Below, in pieces: positions 59,777-64,000 of a DNA stretch of 64,000 nt; the stretch's first letter is position 1; every line of letters begins with the position of its first letter. The stretch spans positions 14,356 to 78,355 of the forward strand of contig JAWAHN010000002.1 in the NCBI GenBank assembly GCA_038889235.1, in the 5' to 3' direction. A program made the translations under genes and the position numbers. The DNA comes from Candidatus Jordarchaeales archaeon. GTDB lineage: Archaea > Asgardarchaeota > Jordiarchaeia > Jordiarchaeales > Freyrarchaeaceae. The notes beneath the pieces were generated by a model. The model saw only the letters and a program-made list of their open reading frames with translations, was not told the DNA's origin and did no database searches.

Positions 59777-60286
59777 ATGAAGACGCCGATATGTACCTTC
59801 TGCCTGAAAAGTGGTGTATTGTGTTCTAGGTGTCAGGAGAAAATTGAGAAAGGAGAGGTAAGCGACCTGGACATAAAGGTAGCTAAGCGTCTCGTTGAGC
59901 TAGAGGAGCGTTTCTCCAGCCTTAAGGACGTGAAGTTTGTTAAAGCCGTTGAGTCAAACAACTTGATAGTAATAGTTGTTGGCGAAGGTGACACTCCAAA
60001 CCTCGTTGGGCCCAAGGGACGCGTCATCAAGAGCCTAAGCGAGGAACTAGGTAACAAGAAGATACGTATAGTGGAAGAGACTTCTCCCCTTAAAAAGACA
60101 ATAGAAGACATAATCTCTCCGGTCAGTCTCTTAGGCGTGAACACCGTCTGGCTCCCCGACGGAAGCAATGAAAAGAAAGTGAGAATCCGGCAAAGTGAAA
60201 GCAAAAAGCTCCCGGCGCCTACACAGGTGCTAGAGAAGCTAATATACGACTTAACAGGTGAAAGAGTGAGGTTTGTTTTTGAATAA
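59777..60286 (+). CDS. NusA-like KH-domain protein
   Basis: 169 residues from ATG 59777; the frame is open further upstream without a ribosome site. An N-terminal zinc motif (CTFCLKSGVLCSRC) precedes a KH-type domain with NLVGPKGRVIKSLSEELG and KKIRIVEETS. This is the archaeal NusA-related RNA-binding protein, usually near rpoH/rpoB or translation genes. A longer C-terminal region includes a second small fold (VNTVWLPDGSNEKKVRIRQS). It converges on AspRS. Confidence 0.85.
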   Translation: MKTPICTFCLKSGVLCSRCQEKIEKGEVSDLDIKVAKRLVELEERFSSLKDVKFVKAVESNNLIVIVVGEGDTPNLVGPKGRVIKSLSEELGNKKIRIVEETSPLKKTIEDIISPVSLLGVNTVWLPDGSNEKKVRIRQSESKKLPAPTQVLEKLIYDLTGERVRFVFE

Positions 60287-60288
60287 TT

Positions 60289-61599
60289 TTACGGAACAAG
60301 TCTATCTCTGTCTCTGGGATAGAACACGCACTCTCTGATGTTTTCTACTCCTGTTATCACCATCAAGAGTCTGTCCAGTCCTAATCCCCAACCGGCGTGA
60401 GGTGGCATTCCCCAGTCAAAAGTCTTCAAGTGAAAGTCGAAGGAAAGTGGGGATAGGCCTTGCTCCTTCAGTCTCTTAATTAGCAGTTCCTTTTCATGTA
60501 TCCTTGTGCCTCCCGACGCTAGTTCAATCCACTCGTGCATTAAGTCAAAGGCTTCGCAGATCTCCGGCTTATCCTCTCTCGGCTTTATGTAGAATGGTTT
60601 CCCCCTCGTGGGCCACTCCGTTATGAAGTAGAACCCTTTAATCATCTTTCCAAGCTCACGGTAAGCTGGAGTAGGAATGTCTTCACCCCAAGCCATTGGG
60701 ATGCCGCTCTTTTTGAGCATCTCAAGGATCTCGCTGTAAGTGTACCTGGGGAATGGTGGCTTTTGAATATCGAGGCTTCTCTCGAGCACGCTTAACTCTT
60801 CAGTGCACTCCTCAGCCGTCCTACGGAAAACGTGGTATATCAGTCGCTCAAGGAGATCCATGACGTCCTCGGCGTCGGCAAAAGCGACTTCAACGTCAAC
60901 CACGTATATTTCACTTAGGTGCCTAACAGTCCTACTCTCCTCGGCACGGTAACATGGCCCTATCTCGAAAACTTTTTCGAAGACGCTTGACAGCTGCTCT
61001 TTGTAAAGCTGCGCTGACTGGCTCAGGAAAGCCTCACGCTCGTAATATGATATGGGAAAAAGGTCTGCTCCCCCCTCAGTAGCCGCGGCTATTATCTTCG
61101 GTGTCTGTATCTCGATGAATCCCTCCTCTAAAAGGAACTCCCTTATAAACCTGAGAACATTGTGCCTTATCCTGAATATAGCGTTCACTTTTGGTCTCCT
61201 GAGGTCGAGGACTCTATTGTCTAGGCGCGTGTCGAGGTTCGCATCAGTCTTCCCAGAAGGGTCTAATGGAAGGGGAGACGTGGCAACGTTTAGAATAACT
61301 AGTTCCTGTGGGATTACCTCAGCACCTCCGGGAGCATTCTCCATTGCTTTAACAATTCCTCGCACAGCTATCACGTATTCTTTCCCTAACTTTTTGGCTC
61401 TCTCGTAAAGCTCCTTGTTCTTCTTGGAAACAGTAACCTGAACCTTTCCCTCTCTGTCTCTTAGAATCACGAAGACTATGCCTCCCAAGTCCCTTACACG
61501 TTCAACCCAACCGCAGACAACGACCTCTTTTCCGTCGAGTTGCGGGGTCACTTCCTTCGAGTAGTGCGTTCTTTTGAGTCTGGGTGAGCTGCAAGCCAA
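60289..61599 (-). CDS. aspS: Aspartyl-tRNA synthetase
   Basis: 436 residues. The N-terminal OB anticodon-binding domain (VVCGWVERVRDLGGIVFVIL) is followed by the class IIb catalytic core: RIRHNVLRFIREFLLEEGFI (motif 1), FEIGPCYRAEESRTVRHLSE (motif 2), GGTRIHEKELL and GWGLGLDRLLMVITG (motif 3). The size and lack of the bacterial GAD insert mark it as archaeal/eukaryotic type. Whether it also charges tRNA-Asn cannot be read with confidence. The start is TTG 61599. Confidence 0.95.
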   Translation of the reverse strand: MACSSPRLKRTHYSKEVTPQLDGKEVVVCGWVERVRDLGGIVFVILRDREGKVQVTVSKKNKELYERAKKLGKEYVIAVRGIVKAMENAPGGAEVIPQELVILNVATSPLPLDPSGKTDANLDTRLDNRVLDLRRPKVNAIFRIRHNVLRFIREFLLEEGFIEIQTPKIIAAATEGGADLFPISYYEREAFLSQSAQLYKEQLSSVFEKVFEIGPCYRAEESRTVRHLSEIYVVDVEVAFADAEDVMDLLERLIYHVFRRTAEECTEELSVLERSLDIQKPPFPRYTYSEILEMLKKSGIPMAWGEDIPTPAYRELGKMIKGFYFITEWPTRGKPFYIKPREDKPEICEAFDLMHEWIELASGGTRIHEKELLIKRLKEQGLSPLSFDFHLKTFDWGMPPHAGWGLGLDRLLMVITGVENIRECVFYPRDRDRLVP

Positions 61600-61656
61600 T
61601 GCCTATCACCTTTTGCACTCTCAAAGGGGCTTAAGTGGTGTTGGAGCTCGTAGCTA

Positions 61657-62994
61657 TTAATACTTTGCCGGATCTGTTTTCATTATTTCGCGCATGAGGC
61701 AAGTAGCGTAGCTTCCCTTTGGAAGGGAGAACGAAAGTAATGCCATGACACCTTTCAACTCGTCATCCTCTGAAACTCTCAAAAGTTTCAGTATTGGCGG
61801 GTTAACTAAAGCTTGCCTAAAGCTCCCCCTAGCTCCAAGCTCCGGCATTGACTTCATCTTAAAAGACTCTAAACTTATTCCAAGCGTTGACAAAATACGT
61901 CTAACTATCATTTCAGAAGGTGATCCAGCTGGAAGAGACGTGTCGTAACCAACCACGGGGAGGGCTAGTGCTGCTTGGCCCATCTCGATCCAGGAATTAA
62001 TTTTATCTACGTTGCTCTCATCGACCAGCGTTACGGAATCCGGCAGGCTGTTTTTTAGCGTCATCGCGAAGTCACCTACAACGACACGGTTTAGTGGTAA
62101 GCCAAGCTCCCTCCTATGGCTCAGAACTAGGTTAAATATGTACGACTGGGCGGCATGGACAAACATCAAGGTAAGCCCCCTCGGAAGCTTCCTGAATGCG
62201 CCCACAAAGTCGTTCGGAAATTTAACTAGATGGTTAAGCATAGCACGCTCGTATACTAAATACTTGGGGAAAACCTTCAACGCCTCCCTAAAGTCCAATG
62301 TCTCCGCCAGATGCTTTCTTGCCTCCCTTGCCTCCTCACTTTCAGCCTCATAGGCGCGAGAAAGAAAGTCCAATGCAGCCTCTCTAAACTCTCCTCTAAG
62401 AAGCCGTAAGCCAACCAGGTGAGTTATAGGGCGTGTCACACCGAAGCGTTGGTGCCCGTAAAAGTTCGGGATTCCCCCCTCACTCCTTATCTCCTGAATT
62501 ATCCTCACTATTCTCTCTTCAGCCCTCCACTCCGGCAGGCGTATGCCACGCACATTAATTCTGAAAAAGTTCCCCCAAAGGTCACCCATCTTGACCCCAT
62601 CACTAGAACGCCAAGCCCCCCTTATAATGACACCCCTAATCTTCAAGGCCATCACATCCTCGGGGTCAACTCCCCACACACTCATTCTCTGAACGACAAT
62701 AGCCCTCTTGTCTTTAACCCCAGCATAGGAGAAGCGTTTCCGGCTAACCTTCAGTCTCCTTGCCATCTCTCTTATCATTTCAAACGTATCATATGTTCCA
62801 TGGCGCTCTACTATGAAGACGCAGTACTTTCCCTCTCCTCCTCGCGCGCCCCAGTCGAACCCGCTACGCAGAACCTCCCCCTCAGAAGTCACCTCTTCGA
62901 CGATGAAGTCTTTCAACTTATATCTAAGGCAGCCTCCAACGCCCGGCGTTTTCGTAATGAAGAAGCGCATCCCCATCTCGGGCTCTAAGCTCAA
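61657..62994 (-). CDS. truD: tRNA pseudouridine(13) synthase TruD
   Basis: 445 residues. The catalytic aspartate lies in FSYAGVKDKRAIVVQRMSVW, and the TruD-specific FYGHQRFGVTRPITHLVGL and GDFAMTLKN are present. Archaeal TruD/Pus7 makes pseudouridine 13 (and sometimes 35) in tRNA. The N-terminal PGVGGCLRYKLKDFIVEEV matches the family. The start may be TTG/ATG 62994 or the internal ATG nine codons in. Pth2 lies upstream on the same strand (25-base gap). Confidence 0.95.
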   Translation of the reverse strand: MSLEPEMGMRFFITKTPGVGGCLRYKLKDFIVEEVTSEGEVLRSGFDWGARGGEGKYCVFIVERHGTYDTFEMIREMARRLKVSRKRFSYAGVKDKRAIVVQRMSVWGVDPEDVMALKIRGVIIRGAWRSSDGVKMGDLWGNFFRINVRGIRLPEWRAEERIVRIIQEIRSEGGIPNFYGHQRFGVTRPITHLVGLRLLRGEFREAALDFLSRAYEAESEEAREARKHLAETLDFREALKVFPKYLVYERAMLNHLVKFPNDFVGAFRKLPRGLTLMFVHAAQSYIFNLVLSHRRELGLPLNRVVVGDFAMTLKNSLPDSVTLVDESNVDKINSWIEMGQAALALPVVGYDTSLPAGSPSEMIVRRILSTLGISLESFKMKSMPELGARGSFRQALVNPPILKLLRVSEDDELKGVMALLSFSLPKGSYATCLMREIMKTDPAKY

Positions 62995-63019
62995 AGTGAA
63001 CCATCTCGCGCTCTGATTG

Positions 63020-63376
63020 CTAAAGCAAAGACAGGTGTCCCGTCAACTGGTCTATAATTTCGTTTGGGGCTGGTCCTATAGCTAGAGCTGTCACTGTTCC
63101 AGGAGGAACTTCTGTCAAGCCCATGTCACAGATTTTCGCATGGGGTAGCCCCTTTTCCTCAGCCTTTCTCTCGAAGAATTCAAGCTCCTCTAGAGAGGAA
63201 ACTTTCAATGCAACCTTCTTTTGCCCTTCTTCCATCCATTTTTGCCACCACTCAGGCTTGCTTCGCCTAGCCTCCTCCGCAGCCGAGACAGCTGCATGTG
63301 CTACTTGGACCGCTGTTTTACCCTTACTCATTTTCAAGTCACTTCTAACCAGTATAACCATCTTGTACTCGAACAA
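63020..63376 (-). CDS. pth2: Peptidyl-tRNA hydrolase, archaeal/eukaryotic type
   Basis: 118 residues. The Pth2 signature VRSDLKMSKGKTAVQVAHAA is intact, with the conserved QKKVALKVSSLEELEFF, GLTEVPPGTVTALAIGP and the C-terminal LTGHLSLL. It recycles peptidyl-tRNAs that drop off ribosomes. TruD follows on the same strand, so the two tRNA-related genes probably share a transcript. Confidence 0.95.
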   Translation of the reverse strand: MFEYKMVILVRSDLKMSKGKTAVQVAHAAVSAAEEARRSKPEWWQKWMEEGQKKVALKVSSLEELEFFERKAEEKGLPHAKICDMGLTEVPPGTVTALAIGPAPNEIIDQLTGHLSLL

Positions 63377-63527
63377 GCGCCGCCACCTCTAGTGAGCAAC
63401 CATCACTTTAAACTGCGTGCTTAAAAATGCTACAGAGGCCTCGAAATTAAGTAAGTAAAAGTCCACTCTGCGACAACTTCCATGGGTTTAAAGCCCTCGT
63501 AAGCGCCACCGAAATTCGCTGTCTAAG

Positions 63528-64000
63528 CTATAGAGCAGCCAACATCACTATGTCGTTTACATTCGTCCCCGTCGGCCCCGTCACTATGAGTCCATCCCCT
63601 ATTTCTTCAAAAAAGCTTGTCGTATCATGCCTTCGCAAGTACTCTTCTGCCATAGCTCCGCGCATAACCCCCCTTTTCACAGTTCTTCCATTGACGAGCG
63701 CTCCTGCAGCATGGGAAGCCCCATCCACTCCGTCGGTGCCAAAACTGACGACGAAAACCTTTCTCAAACCCGCTATCTTCAATGCCGCGCTGAGGGCAAG
63801 CTCTTGATTTCTTCCCCCTCTCCCTGCATCGCCATGTATTGTTACTGTTGTTTCACCGCCCATCACTATTAAAGCAGATCTCCTAAGCGGCTCACCGTTT
63901 AACGCCACACTCCTAACAATCCCCCCAGCTAGGCAGCCAACTTCTCTAGCCTCTCCCTCCATATGAGTCGTCAGGATGAACGAGTTTAATCCCCTCCTAG
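63528..64000 (-). CDS. Glycerate 2-kinase, MOFRL family, C-terminal part
   Basis: About 157 residues are visible; the frame is open to the right edge (LNSFILTTHMEGEAREVG near the border), so the N-terminus lies beyond the window. The C-terminal MOFRL domain is recognised by VMGGETTVTIHGDAGRGGRN, VVSFGTDGVDGASHAAGALV and the ending GTNVNDIVMLAAL. The enzyme phosphorylates glycerate to 2-phosphoglycerate, as in the non-phosphorylated Entner-Doudoroff route or serine-linked metabolism. Confidence 0.9.
   Translation of the reverse strand, partial: RRGLNSFILTTHMEGEAREVGCLAGGIVRSVALNGEPLRRSALIVMGGETTVTIHGDAGRGGRNQELALSAALKIAGLRKVFVVSFGTDGVDGASHAAGALVNGRTVKRGVMRGAMAEEYLRRHDTTSFFEEIGDGLIVTGPTGTNVNDIVMLAAL

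Overview
The window is archaeal. It holds a complete 16S rRNA gene with an archaeal bulge-helix-bulge (BHB) processing stem, two intron-containing tRNA genes, and archaeal-type informational genes: eS26, eS28, eS6, eL24, uL2, uL3, uL4, RpoP, aEF1-beta, TrmY, TruD, Pth2, a NusA-like KH protein and two beta-CASP RNases. eS26, ESCRT-III proteins, Ras/Rab-like GTPases, a Roadblock protein and an RPC34/TFE-beta-type Fe-S domain point to the TACK/Asgard side of the Archaea. I cannot place it more precisely by eye. The G+C-rich 16S gene suggests a thermophile. An MtrA-MtrH fusion, an acetyl-CoA synthase epsilon-like subunit and oxygen-sensitive radical SAM enzymes suggest an anaerobe with tetrahydromethanopterin-type C1 metabolism.

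Layout. 1-3.9 kb (minus strand): two ESCRT-III (Snf7-fold) proteins with a large HerA-type ATPase between them, the gene arrangement expected of a membrane-remodelling operon but with an unexpected ATPase. 4-5.7 kb: TrmY, a TauE-family permease and, divergently, eS26. 5.7-7.6 kb: a stand-alone 16S gene with promoter and BHB stem and no 23S behind it. 7.6-12.5 kb (minus): an extended thymidylate synthase overlapping an MtrA-MtrH fusion, a VTT membrane protein and a geranylgeranyl reductase. 12.7-17.5 kb: a small Fe-S protein, an isopropylmalate synthase-family enzyme, and uL4/uL3/uL2 in an unusual order. 17.6-26 kb: thioredoxin reductase, NAD(P)HX repair, eS28, agmatinase, a radical SAM activase, an ACT protein, NDP kinase, eL24, a Rab-like GTPase and RpiA. 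26.2-26.6 kb: tRNA-Thr (two introns) and tRNA-Leu (D-loop intron). 26.8-32 kb: thiolase plus DUF35 partner, a GTPase-M20 peptidase fusion, a NUDIX hydrolase and a thioredoxin-reductase-like flavoprotein. 32-38.8 kb (minus): beta-CASP RNase, NadC, a GT28-like glycosyltransferase, AMMECR1, Mut7-C, eS6 and small membrane or zinc proteins. 39-46.7 kb (mostly plus): an acetyltransferase, an AmmeMemoRadiSam enzyme, an ADP-dependent sugar kinase, PAC2, Tmk, Roadblock, Map and a second beta-CASP RNase. 46.7-50.2 kb (minus): GlyRS, RpoP and a radical SAM-TRAM protein.

50.4-57.1 kb (plus): four consecutive genes (two very large helical or coiled-coil proteins, a HEAT-repeat protein and a zinc-ribbon/winged-helix protein) that I cannot match to any known system. 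They are the best candidate here for an undescribed system. 57.2-64 kb: a class V aminotransferase, the zinc-ribbon/aEF1-beta pair, an orphan CdhB-like subunit, the KH protein, AspRS, TruD, Pth2 and the end of a MOFRL glycerate kinase that runs off the window.

Several genes suggest shared processes. ESCRT-III, the Rab-like GTPases and Roadblock would fit membrane or cytoskeletal dynamics. MtrA-MtrH with ThyA, and more distantly CdhB, would fit C1 transfer. AMMECR1 and the AmmeMemoRadiSam enzyme are a recurrent pair. All function calls come from reading protein motifs by eye; no database search was possible.
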